Positions 24,000-32,908 of a stretch of 64,000 nucleotides of DNA are shown piece after piece. Numbering within the stretch: position 1 is the first letter of the stretch; every line of letters begins with the position of its first letter. The DNA lies in NCBI GenBank assembly GCA_036250195.1, contig JAVHZZ010000003.1:40831835-40895834 (forward strand). Reading direction: 5' to 3'. The position numbers were made by a program, and so were the translations under genes. The notes beneath the pieces are model-generated. The model did no database searches. It had not been told where the DNA came from and saw nothing but the letters and a program-made list of their open reading frames with translations. This DNA is from Mixophyes australis (Eukaryota; Chordata; Amphibia; Anura; Limnodynastidae).

Positions 24000-24780
24000 G
24001 CCCCATTTTCCCATCTCAATTCCTGAAGATGTATTAAGCGGACAAAAAAATGATTTACCACTCTGAAGAAAAGGGGAGGAAATTGGCAAGTTGAACTTGA
24101 CAGTGGATCTGCAGCTTTAACACTCCATTGGGGCAGATACAGACTTCAGTAGATCATATCTGCCATATTGTCTACCAGTGAAGATCTTCAACAAAATACC
24201 TTTGCAGGAGTCCATATTATTGTTAATGTTATGATTATTGCAAGTGACCCAAAAGAAGAGCGTAATGCCGTCCTTCAGAAATCAATGGACAGAGCTTGAA
24301 AATTGCATTTATGTTTCCAGGTCATATATTATATCTAATAATATGGCTAATTCTGGTAAACTAATGACTGTCATGCCACAACCATTAGACAAGTAAGAGA
24401 CTGATAGCTATGACCTGGTGTCCAGCGCACTACATTGAATTGATGGCATTTAAACACATGCATAATTATGGCTGGCCGTGGCCACTACAGGAGAAAGTCA
24501 GCCCACAAACTCATTCAATCTTACTGGTCTTTGAGACAATAGATTCTTATTGAGAACGGCCTGGTGATGATTGGAGACAGTTATTATTCCTAAAAGCTGT
24601 AGAACGAACATGATCGAGAGACTGGATGTTGTACTACACCAAGGGATTAAAAGATCTAAAGGCCTTTGAGTACATGTGTCGTTCGCCAAGAACCACCCCA
24701 GGAAGTGTCTGGGATGCCACAGTCAGACGATCACGTACAGATACTGTTGACAGTTAGAAATAACTCTTTTTCTGCTGAAT
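24000..24780 (+). pseudogene. Decayed Ty3/Gypsy-like pol fragment
   Basis: No frame is open for long, but conceptual reading across frames gives pieces typical of the gypsy class with a long RNase H-integrase linker. There is a VELDSGSA protease-like motif near 24092-24115 and a YGWPWPLQ stretch near 24465-24490. NGLVMIGDS near 24553-24579 is followed after a shift by VIIPKSCRTNMIERL and HQGIKRSKG near 24580-24660, which is the region just before an integrase H2C2 finger. Reverse transcriptase is missing, so there is a large internal deletion. Multiple stops and frameshifts make it an old copy, unrelated in age to the intact element at 26.5 kb. Assignment is from motif recognition only. Confidence 0.5.
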
Positions 24781-24930
24781 AAAGAGTAAATGTTTGCGTT
24801 TATTAGATGTGTGTTTGATCTCATGCTGATTCAAGGACTCACTACAGGAGCAAACGCAGTGGGCGTGACCAGCATGCATGGGGGCGTGGCTATAATATTA
24901 GACAGTGCTTGGATGCTCTCCAACTCTTCC

Positions 24931-25110
24931 TATCCCCATTATATACATGGGCAATGCTGCGTGCACTACTGTTAGGTGCACGCAGCTCTCCCTTTTCAAG
25001 CAGAGCTGTATGAAGCGGGGGAAGGGTCCAGCCACCTCAATTATACAGTGCCCCAGGCTTGCAGGGGGGTTTCCTGGCACTAGGAAACCCCCCTCGGCTT
25101 GCCTATGCAC
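24931..25110. repeat. Dispersed repeat, copy 1 of 2
   Basis: About 180 bp from TATCCCCATTATATACATGG to GCCTATGCAC match 44482-44671 in the same orientation at roughly 85-90%, including the shared GCTGCGTGCACTACTGTTAGG block. The element type is unknown; there are no clear terminal repeats. Confidence 0.75.
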
Positions 25111-26491
25111 TACAATACCATCTTACACAGCTTAGCTTGTACTTGTGTATGTGGGTGTCAATTGCAGAATTTAGTAAGTGCCTTGCTGAAACGTAGAACC
25201 CATTTTAAGAAATGATTGGGAACCCAGAGCAGTCCACTTTCAGGCAAATCTGACATTTGACAGAGTTGCCATATTCCAGTTTGGGTCTGGGGGTTCAACT
25301 GCTATGGGGGTTTTAGGTAACATTTGTACTTTGTGTCATTGTATTACGGTTTGTGGTCAAAATGCACTACACTATCTGTGGCATATATTAATGAAAGCCA
25401 CCATATGCTGGTTTCAGAAGCCCCGTGACACTCCACAATTCTCTCTGATTGTTTTGTTCAGCAGGAGGTTGCCAATCAACAATGAAAGGGGAATAAAAAT
25501 CCACAGCAGGAATCAGCGAAGACAAAGAGAATTGGTAAATTGGGAATTTATTCTGGGAAGTTATCAAATGACAAGACAGTGACAGGATAGTCACAGGGAA
25601 AGGAAGACTCCCTTATGGCTTGGTATCATACAAGGAAATCGGAAGTCCAGCAGGGCAAACAGAAGTTGAGGTGTTCAAAATCTCAACAAACCCTTACCAC
25701 TTACCAGGTGCATTAGAGGTGCTGTAAACATGGACTTCTTTTTTAATATACGTTTTCTCATTTTAAAGTTAGCTAAGTGAGTTCTTAGCTTGTCATGGTC
25801 GAGAACCCACTGGGGTTAATTACAGTCATGGACAATAGACCTCCGATAGTCAACCCGGATGGACTCTCATCCATGACTGTAGTTGGGGACACCAGGATGA
25901 GAGCCTACAGGTTCAAACATGCTCATGCAAGAGAGCCCACAGTCGAGTGTGGTAACAGATGAGAGCCCAACGGAGTCAACTATGAACACCGATGAGAACC
26001 AGGGGAATTGACTACAGTTATGGATGAGAGCCTATTGGGATCAAGCAAATAGGGTTTTTGGGGGACCCCATTTTTTCTGCTAACTACATAGTAAACTATG
26101 TATCACAGGTTCTGCTAGTTGAGTGGAGAAGATCCTATGGGAATTTTAATCTGGGTGAATCGAAATTTAGTCAAACTTGATTATTATAATATATCAACAG
26201 GGAAAAGGCATCTGTTTACGTGAACCTTTCCATGGAAGACACTCATAATTTCACATTTTCTCAGATAACAAGACCCTTATAGGATGACTTATCAGTGGGT
26301 GACAAGCCCTACAGCTGCCGAAAATGCTTGTTTTTTACCAGGTCTAGGGCTTAATTTAACTTCTTTCAATACAAAGGGCTGTTTCCAAATATAACACTAC
26401 TATTGCCAGCAATAAACTTCACCAGCAATATGATTTTCCGACTGTCGTTGGCGATGGCTACCCCATGCTTTTGCATAAGAAAGCTTATTAA
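25111..26491. other. No gene; degenerate repeat of GATGAGAGCC phrases
   Basis: From 25805 to about 26050 variants of GATGAGAGCCC...GTCAACTA recur at irregular spacing of roughly 40-50 bp. The rest shows no supported feature. The segment immediately left of 26492 is the insertion site of the chromovirus. Confidence 0.5.
25805..25867. repeat. 63-bp segment duplicated at 35791-35853
   Basis: ACCCACTGGGGTTAATTACA to GGATGGACTC matches 35791-35853 with about three mismatches, in direct orientation. Confidence 0.85.
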
Positions 26492-26624
26492 ACAAGTGTC
26501 ACTCACCGGACCGTGAGTGCTTCTTCCCGGACATTTAGGAACCGTGGTCGTCCTCCATCCTGAGGTTCTGCGCATGCGCAGCCCTTTCCTATACTTCAGT
26601 GTATGTCCCTTTAACTCAATTGGC

Positions 26625-26683
26625 AGATCAGGCAACACTCCCTATATTAAGCACCTGTGGTCAACACCACGTTGCCTGATCTT
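26625..26683 (+). promoter_or_regulatory. LTR core promoter within a 12-bp inverted repeat
   Basis: A TATATTA box at 26643-26649 lies 31 bp upstream of G26674. G26674 starts GCCTGATCTT, which is complementary to the primer-binding site after the LTR, so I infer transcription begins there. Perfect 12-bp arms AGATCAGGCAAC (26625-26636) and GTTGCCTGATCT (26671-26682) flank the TATA box. The same arrangement lies at 32970-33028 in the 3' LTR. Confidence 0.7.
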
Positions 26684-26828
26684 GGAGTCTCATTCCCCAT
26701 GAGTCTCTGAAGGTGTTCCTGTATTCCTCGTGTATTCAGCGCTGCTGATTCCTGTGGTTTCCAAACCACTTCTATCCCTGTGGTTTCCAAACCACTTCTA
26801 CTACTGTGGTTCCCATACCACTTCTACC

Positions 26829-27365
26829 ATCAACTGTATCATCGTGACTGTTTGCTGATTCCTATCCGCTGCCTCCGTGCACTACAGTCTTCTAAACCAC
26901 TTCAACGCTATTATATATCATTGTGACTGTTTGCTGATTCCTATCCGCTGCCTCCGTGCACTACAGTCTTCTAAACCACTTCAACGCTATTATATATCAT
27001 TGTGACTGTTTGCTGATTCCTATCCGCTGCCTCCGTGCACTCCAGCTTTTACTTCACATCCACTCACCTGTTCATCATCAAGTCTGTGAGCTGATTCCTA
27101 TCCGCTGCCTCCGTGCACTACAGTCTCCTGCTTGCAACTCGCCTGTGTTCATCATCGTGACTGTTAGCTGATTCCTATCCGCTGCCTCCGTGCACTACAG
27201 TCTCCAGCTTGCAACTCGCCTGTGTACATCATCGTGACTGTTAGCTGATTCCTATCCGCTGCCTCCGTGCACTACAGTCTCCAGCTTCCAACTCGCCTGT
27301 GTTCATCATCGTGACTGTTAGCTGATTCCTATCCGCTGCCCCTGTGCATTGCAGCCTCATCTCAG
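26829..27365. repeat. 77-79-bp tandem repeat in LTR, about 7 copies
   Basis: GCTGATTCCTATCCGCTGCC recurs at about 26854, 26933, 27012, 27090, 27167, 27244 and 27321. The 3' LTR carries the same seven copies at 33174-33710, so copy number has not changed since insertion. Confidence 0.9.
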
Positions 27366-28587
27366 CTCTCCTGTGTTTCCTTCGAGACTGCTGCTCTCAT
27401 TGCCATCCGCTACACTTCGTGATCAACAGCTCCTGGTCTACTCTGCTCTCCCGTGTTCCATCGCTGTTGGTACCTGTTGGTTGCTACTGGTTACCTCCGT
27501 GTGCCCGCAGAGTCCCGCTGCTGCTGTCAGCGCTATCGTCCATCTCCTGCTGATCCGCTCTCCACGCCTTCACGTGTCCCGCTGGTCTCTACCCTCCTGT
27601 CAGCATTGGATTCGTATCTCATCAACTACTCCTCTGTTGGATCATCTCCATTCTCCTGGGTCCTCCCTGAGTCCAGTTCCACGTGTTATTGATTGCTGTG
27701 GATTCGTGTCCCTGTTGGTCTACTTACCTGTGCGCTGCACCTACTAGACCGCTGCCTCATCCATCCAGGGACTTCTCATCCAGCCGGCCTCCTGCCGCTC
27801 AGGTATCGCTGCACTCCTATCTGACTGCCTGCTTCTGAACCACGGTATGCATACTTCTCATTGACTGTGCTGGTGTATTGCATATCTTGCTGGACTGTGT
27901 TGGTTCTCTTTGGAGTCTGCTATCCGCTGAGTCTATTGCCATCATTGACTGTGTTATCTTGTGCTGGACTACTTCAAGAGACTTTCTATATTTGCAGACC
28001 TGTTCAGTCATTTATATATATATTGTGCATATTACTGTGGATCGTGTATAAGGTGCCCGTGTATATCCTGTGTTGCAGTCTCTCCCCGTGCACCTCCTCA
28101 CATATATATTCAGTGGTACAACTTGCTGATGACAGACCACTGATCCCTGTTTCCTGTATCACCTGTTCCAGTATCCTCTCACATAGCAGTGGTACAACTT
28201 GCTACCGCAGACCACTGACTACCCGGATACCTCCACTTGGATTCCATTCCTTCACTCAGACAGCGGTACAACTTGCTATCCGCAGACCGCTGACTCTCAT
28301 CACCTCCTTGTTTCTGTTGGACATTCCTCCTCACTATAGCAGTGGTACAACTTGCTATCGCAGACCACTGACTACCTTCACGTGCCCTTGTCCATACAGT
28401 TCCTCGTGTATTATTACCTCCATATTACCAGTGCTGCTAGTCATAGACTTTCCTGAGCATCTCATCAGCTATCATTTCCTGTTCCGTGATCACCCAACTA
28501 CCAGAGTACCCTATTACCATCTACATTGCTCTGGTAAGCCTACCACCTGGTGATCCCTGGGTAAAGACTCCTAGTGCCCGTGACAGT

Positions 28588-28597
28588 AAGATCAGGC
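28588..28597 (+). promoter_or_regulatory. Self-priming primer-binding site
   Basis: AAGATCAGGC, two bases after the 5' LTR, is the exact reverse complement of GCCTGATCTT at 26674-26683, the predicted 5' end of the RNA. No canonical tRNA primer site (TGG start) is present. Self-priming by the RNA 5' end is established for Tf1 and proposed for related chromoviruses. Confidence 0.75.
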
Positions 28598-28598
28598 C

Positions 28599-29531
28599 AT
28601 GACAGACCCAGATACGGAACCTACCGCCAAAGAGATGCTGCAGCATCTGGTCAGCCGTGTGGAGCAACAGGATGCCCGCCAACAGCTGTTACTTCAGTGT
28701 TATCAGTCATTAACCTCCCAAGGAACATCTGGACAGACTGTGACAGCTACTACTGAGGCTCCTGTGCTTTCCTCCGTTTCCCCAGTGCCATCCCAGGTGT
28801 CTACAGCTTCCACGCTTCACCTGCCTACTCCGTCAAAGTACGATGGAGACCCCAAAACTTGTAGGGGTTTCCTTAACCAATGTTCAGTCCATTTTGAGCT
28901 CCAACCTCAAAATTTTTCTACCCATCGTTCCAGAGTGGCCTATCTTATCTCTTTGTTTTCAGGACAAGCCCTGGCTTGGGCCTCCCCTCTGTGGGAAAGA
29001 AACGATCCAATATTACAAGATAGTGCCAAATTCATTTCTACATTCCGAAGTGTGTTCGATGAACCAGGTCGTGTGACCTCCGCTGCTTCCAGCATCCTCC
29101 GTCTGCGACAAGGATCTCATACAGTAGGCCAGTACGTCATTCAATTTAGGATCTTAGCCTCTGAACTTCAGTGGAACACTGAAGCCCTAGTTGCCGCCTT
29201 CTGGCAGGGGCTCTCCGATAAAATTAAAGATGCACTGACTACTCAGGAGCTTCCTTCGTCACTTGAAGATTTGATCTCTCTATGCCATCGTGTTGATATG
29301 AGATTTCGTGAAAGAGAGGCTGAGAAAACGACTTCTGCTAAAGCACCTCTTCGTTCTAACCCTCAATTTCGTCCAGTGTCACCCTCTGTGATTCCCATGG
29401 AGATAGGACGTTCCAAATTATCTTCTGAGGAGAGAAAACGAAGAGTAAAGAATAGACTCTGTATCTATTGTGCTGATTCCACTCATGTCCTCAGCTCCTG
29501 CCCTAAGAGATCGGGAAATGCCAGGCCCTAA
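28599..29531 (+). CDS. gag: Chromovirus Gag polyprotein
   Basis: 310 codons, ATG with a favourable G at -3 directly overlapping the end of the primer-binding region. Residues about 75-250 form the capsid-like region of the retrotransposon gag family (motifs PSKYDGDPKTCRGF, GQALAWASPLWER and LRQGSHTVGQY). A CCHC zinc knuckle of the form CX2CX4HX4C lies at C288, C291, H296 and C301. Gag assembles the particle and binds the element RNA. The frame ends at a TAA (29529-29531) inside the frameshift region. The long leader contains many upstream ATGs, so the mode of initiation is unclear. The frame is intact. Confidence 0.93.
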   Translation: MTDPDTEPTAKEMLQHLVSRVEQQDARQQLLLQCYQSLTSQGTSGQTVTATTEAPVLSSVSPVPSQVSTASTLHLPTPSKYDGDPKTCRGFLNQCSVHFELQPQNFSTHRSRVAYLISLFSGQALAWASPLWERNDPILQDSAKFISTFRSVFDEPGRVTSAASSILRLRQGSHTVGQYVIQFRILASELQWNTEALVAAFWQGLSDKIKDALTTQELPSSLEDLISLCHRVDMRFREREAEKTTSAKAPLRSNPQFRPVSPSVIPMEIGRSKLSSEERKRRVKNRLCIYCADSTHVLSSCPKRSGNARP

Positions 29532-32500
29532 CTAGTTCTGGAGAGGTGAAGTTAGGGTCCCTGGAGTCCTCTCCATCTTCTATGAAATCTAAAGTCTGCG
29601 CTTTTGATGTTACAAATTCCTTTGCTACCAAAACCTTTGAGTCACAGGCATTGATTGATTCCGGAGCAGCAGGAAATTTTATTTCCAAATCATTAGTAAA
29701 TCAATGGTCTCTACCAGTGATTACCTTAAAAACACCCATTACTGTGACGGCTATAGATGGATCACGTCTCATCAACGGTCTCATCACCCAGAGTACGTCT
29801 CCAGTAACCCTTCAGATTGGTGCCCTGCATCATGAAGAAATATCGTTTTTAATCCTTCCTGTTACGACAAGTCCGATTGTCTTAGGCCTTCCATGGCTTC
29901 AGTGTCACTCTCCCCAGATTGACTGGCGCACCCCTCAAGTCACGTCTTGGGGGTCTGAATGTCACCATCATTGCCTTTCCCAAGTCATTCCTCTCAAAGT
30001 ACAGCAATCTTCCATCTCATCTACCTCACCGGGACTCCCTCCTCAATATGCTTCATTTACCGATGTTTTTGATAAAGCTCAGTCTGAACGTCTTCCTCCT
30101 CATCGTTCTTGGGATTGTCCGATCGACCTTCTTCCTGGCAAGACTCCTCCCAGGGGCCGGGTCTATCCACTCTCGTTACCTGAAACTCAAGCTACATCTG
30201 AGTATATACAGGAGAACCTCCAGCGTGGGTTCATTCGACCTTCCACCTCGCCCGCTGGAGCTGGGTTCTTCTTCGTCAAAAAAAAGGATGGATCATTACG
30301 CCCTTGCATAGATTTTCGTGGACTCAATGCCATTACTATCAAGAATCGGTATCCCATTCCGCTGATCACTGAGCTATTCGATCGCATCAAGGGAGCCCGT
30401 ATCTTTACTAAGTTGGATCTTCGTGGTGCCTACAATTTAATCAGAATCCGTTCCGGTGACGAATGGAAGACAGCGTTTAACACCAGAGACGGGCATTACG
30501 AATATCTGGTAATGCCTTTCGGGCTGTGTAATGCCCCCGCTGTTTTTCAAGGCTTCATCAATGAGATCTTTCGGGACTTATTATATGTATGTGTCGTCGT
30601 CTACCTGGACGACATATTGATTTTTTCACAGGACCTGCCTTCTCACCACCAACATGTGGCAGAAGTCCTCTCCAGGCTACGGAAAAATTCATTGTTCTGT
30701 AAATTAGAAAAATGTTTATTCGAATTACCCCAGATTCCATTCTTGGGGTATATAGTTTCCGGAGTTGGCCTGAAGATGGATCCAGACAAGGTGAATGCTG
30801 TACTACATTGGCCCCAGCCAACTACTCTTCGTGCTATCCAGCGTTTTTTAGGTTTTGCCAATTACTATAGACGCTTCATTCAAGACTTTTCTTCCATTGC
30901 ATCTCCTATTGTGGCCCTGACTCGAAAAGGGGCTAATCCTAAGCAATGGTCACCTGAGGCTCTTCAAGCCTTTCAAACACTAAAAGAGTCCTTTTCTTCG
31001 GCTCCAATCCTTCGACAGCCTGATGTGACACTCCCCTTCTTTCTAGAAGTAGATGCCTCTAATGTGGGCTTAGAAACTATTCTCTCCCAACGCTCGGAAC
31101 AGCAAAAATTCCATCCTTGTGCCTTCTATTCTCGGGGTCTCCTGCCCGCAGAGAAGAATTATACTATCGGGGACAAGGAATTACTGGCTATCAAAGCCGC
31201 ATTAGAGGAATGGAGATACTTATTGGAGGGAGCTCGCCATCCGGTGACGATCTTCACGGATCATAAGAACTTGTCATATCTCCAGTCTGCCCAATGCTTG
31301 AACCCTCGTCAAGCAAGATGGTCTCTTTTCTTTTCCCGTTTTGAATTAATAATAACCTTCAAACCAGCTGCCAAGAACAAAAAAGCGGACGCTTTATCTA
31401 GAGCCTTTGTGACGTCCTCTGATATAGAAGAGGTTTCCAACCATACCATTCTAGACCCCAAATGTATCTCACTGGCTGCTTCATCCACCAGAACGCTACC
31501 ATTTGGGAAGACCCTCGTGCCTCCTACTCTAAGGAGGAAAATCCTTTCGTGGTTCCATGCCTCTCGTTTTTCTGGACACGCCGGTGAACACAAGACCTTT
31601 GAGATTCTCTCTCGAAGTTACTGGTGGCCTTCAATGAGGAGAGACGTCAAAGAGTTCATTGCTTCCTGTGAATTATGTTCCCAGTTCAAATCCTCCCGCA
31701 GAACTCCAGCAGGGTTGCTGCGACCACTACCCATTCCATCCAAACCATGGACCCATATTAGTATGGATTTCGTTACTGACTTACCACCTAGTAAGAATCA
31801 TAACACTATTTGGGTGGTGGTGGACAGATTTTCGAAGATGGCTCATTTCATCCCTCTGTCTGGTTTGCCTTCCTCGTCTATCCTGGCTGAACATTTCATT
31901 ATAGAGATCTTCCGTATCCATGGATGTCCGTCTGAGATTGTCTCTGATAGAGGAGTACAATTCGTTTCCAGATTCTGGCGAGCCCTTTGTAAAACCTTGG
32001 GCATACGATTAGCACTCTCATCTTCTTACCATCCGCAATCTAACGGACAAACTGAACGTGTCAATCAAAATCTTGAGACTTTTATAAGAATGTTTTCATC
32101 AGCCAATCAAGACAACTGGGTAGAGTTGCTTCCTTGGGCTGAATTCGCCCATAACAACATGTACCATGAGTCATCATCCAAAACTCCATTCTTTGTGGTC
32201 TACGGTCACCATCCGTCTTTTCCGGAATTTCCTGCCCTCCCGCCCACCCAAGTTCCTGCGGTGGAAACTGTTTGTCAGACCTTTAAAAATATCTGGTCTC
32301 AGGTCAAAACCTGTTTAAAGAAGACATCTATCAAATATAAATCTTTCGCAGATAGGAAGAGGCGGGCTATTCCACCACTAAAAATTGGAGATCGTGTCTG
32401 GTTATCCACCAAAAATATTCGTTTGAAGGTCCCATCCATGAAATTCGCCCCTTGTTTTTTTGGTCCATATAGGATCATTCAAGTAATCAATCCAGTATGT

Positions 32501-32908
32501 GTGAAACTTCTTCTTCCTAAGAATCTTCGGATTTCTAATGCCTTCCATGTATCCTTGCTTAAACCTCTTATTATCAACCGTTTCTCAACTCCTCCCTCAG
32601 CTCCGCAGCCAGTTCAAGTTCATCAGGAGGAGGATTTCGAGATTACTGAGGTACTAGACGCAAAAATTTCGCGAGGAGTCCTCCACTTCCTCGTTCATTG
32701 GAAGGGCTTTGGTCCTGAGGAGCGCTCTTGGATCAAAGCTGAAGATCTTAATGCTCCTGCCCTTTTGAAGAAGTTTTATTCCAAAAATCCGGACAAGCCC
32801 GGTTCCAGGCGTTCTGTGCCCACCTTTAAAAGGGGGGGTACTGTCACTCACCGGACCGTGAGTGCTTCTTCCCGGACATTTAGGAACCGTGGTCGTCCTC
32901 CATCCTGA
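29507..32908 (+). CDS. pol: Chromovirus Pol polyprotein (PR-RT-RNaseH-IN-chromodomain)
   Basis: The frame is open from 29507, overlaps gag by 25 nt in the -1 frame and has no ATG of its own near the start; residues below are counted from 29546. Protease has DSGA at 38-41. Reverse transcriptase has FTKLDLRGAYN with D291 and the YLDD box at 353-356. RNase H has D503, E545 and D572. Integrase has an H2C2 finger (H671, H678, C708, C711) and the catalytic triad D741, D801 and E837 with D-35-E spacing. A chromodomain follows at about 1028-1080, ending with HWKGFGPEERSW and EDL. The last 22 or so codons lie inside the 3' LTR. The sequence GLETILSQ in RNase H differs from the usual GxGAVLSQ, the only odd spot seen. 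Expression is predicted by -1 frameshifting from gag. Confidence 0.95.
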   Translation, partial: EIGKCQALTSSGEVKLGSLESSPSSMKSKVCAFDVTNSFATKTFESQALIDSGAAGNFISKSLVNQWSLPVITLKTPITVTAIDGSRLINGLITQSTSPVTLQIGALHHEEISFLILPVTTSPIVLGLPWLQCHSPQIDWRTPQVTSWGSECHHHCLSQVIPLKVQQSSISSTSPGLPPQYASFTDVFDKAQSERLPPHRSWDCPIDLLPGKTPPRGRVYPLSLPETQATSEYIQENLQRGFIRPSTSPAGAGFFFVKKKDGSLRPCIDFRGLNAITIKNRYPIPLITELFDRIKGARIFTKLDLRGAYNLIRIRSGDEWKTAFNTRDGHYEYLVMPFGLCNAPAVFQGFINEIFRDLLYVCVVVYLDDILIFSQDLPSHHQHVAEVLSRLRKNSLFCKLEKCLFELPQIPFLGYIVSGVGLKMDPDKVNAVLHWPQPTTLRAIQRFLGFANYYRRFIQDFSSIASPIVALTRKGANPKQWSPEALQAFQTLKESFSSAPILRQPDVTLPFFLEVDASNVGLETILSQRSEQQKFHPCAFYSRGLLPAEKNYTIGDKELLAIKAALEEWRYLLEGARHPVTIFTDHKNLSYLQSAQCLNPRQARWSLFFSRFELIITFKPAAKNKKADALSRAFVTSSDIEEVSNHTILDPKCISLAASSTRTLPFGKTLVPPTLRRKILSWFHASRFSGHAGEHKTFEILSRSYWWPSMRRDVKEFIASCELCSQFKSSRRTPAGLLRPLPIPSKPWTHISMDFVTDLPPSKNHNTIWVVVDRFSKMAHFIPLSGLPSSSILAEHFIIEIFRIHGCPSEIVSDRGVQFVSRFWRALCKTLGIRLALSSSYHPQSNGQTERVNQNLETFIRMFSSANQDNWVELLPWAEFAHNNMYHESSSKTPFFVVYGHHPSFPEFPALPPTQVPAVETVCQTFKNIWSQVKTCLKKTSIKYKSFADRKRRAIPPLKIGDRVWLSTKNIRLKVPSMKFAPCFFGPYRIIQVINPVCVKLLLPKNLRISNAFHVSLLKPLIINRFSTPPSAPQPVQVHQEEDFEITEVLDAKISRGVLHFLVHWKGFGPEERSWIKAEDLNAPALLKKFYSKNPDKPGSRRSVPTFKRGGTVTHRTVSASSRTFRNRGRPPS
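29513..29574 (+). promoter_or_regulatory. -1 ribosomal frameshift signal with H-type pseudoknot
   Basis: The heptamer G GGA AAT (29513-29519) is in the correct phase for gag. After a 4-nt spacer, stem 1 pairs 29524-29532 with 29551-29559 (9 bp, one G-U). Inside its loop GGAGAGG (29540-29546) pairs perfectly with CCTCTCC (29568-29574), giving stem 2 of a classical H-type pseudoknot. The pol frame is -1 relative to gag. PEG10 uses the close relative GGGAAAC (established knowledge). Confidence 0.85.
32828..32838 (+). promoter_or_regulatory. Polypurine tract
   Basis: AAAAGGGGGGG ends three bases before the 3' LTR (32842). It is the expected plus-strand primer site and lies within the pol frame. 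Confidence 0.85.

Larger units (their letters stand above)
26497..28585 (+). repeat. Chromovirus 5' LTR
   Basis: 2089 bp, unusually long for this class. The likely promoter is very near the left end (TATA at 26643), so U3 would be only about 177 bp and R plus U5 about 1.9 kb. It contains a 77-79-bp tandem repeat and four AGTGGTACAACTTGCT...CAGACCACTGA palindromic units at about 28110-28370. A 230-codon frame (27861-28553) is present but has no recognisable domain. I saw no AATAAA signal. Confidence 0.95.

Noticed and set aside
27861..28553. 230-residue hydrophobic protein in the 5' LTR (also at 34206-34898)
   Set aside because: Pyrimidine-rich sequence poor in stops, repeats in frame, no domain; kept only as a question in the leader finding.
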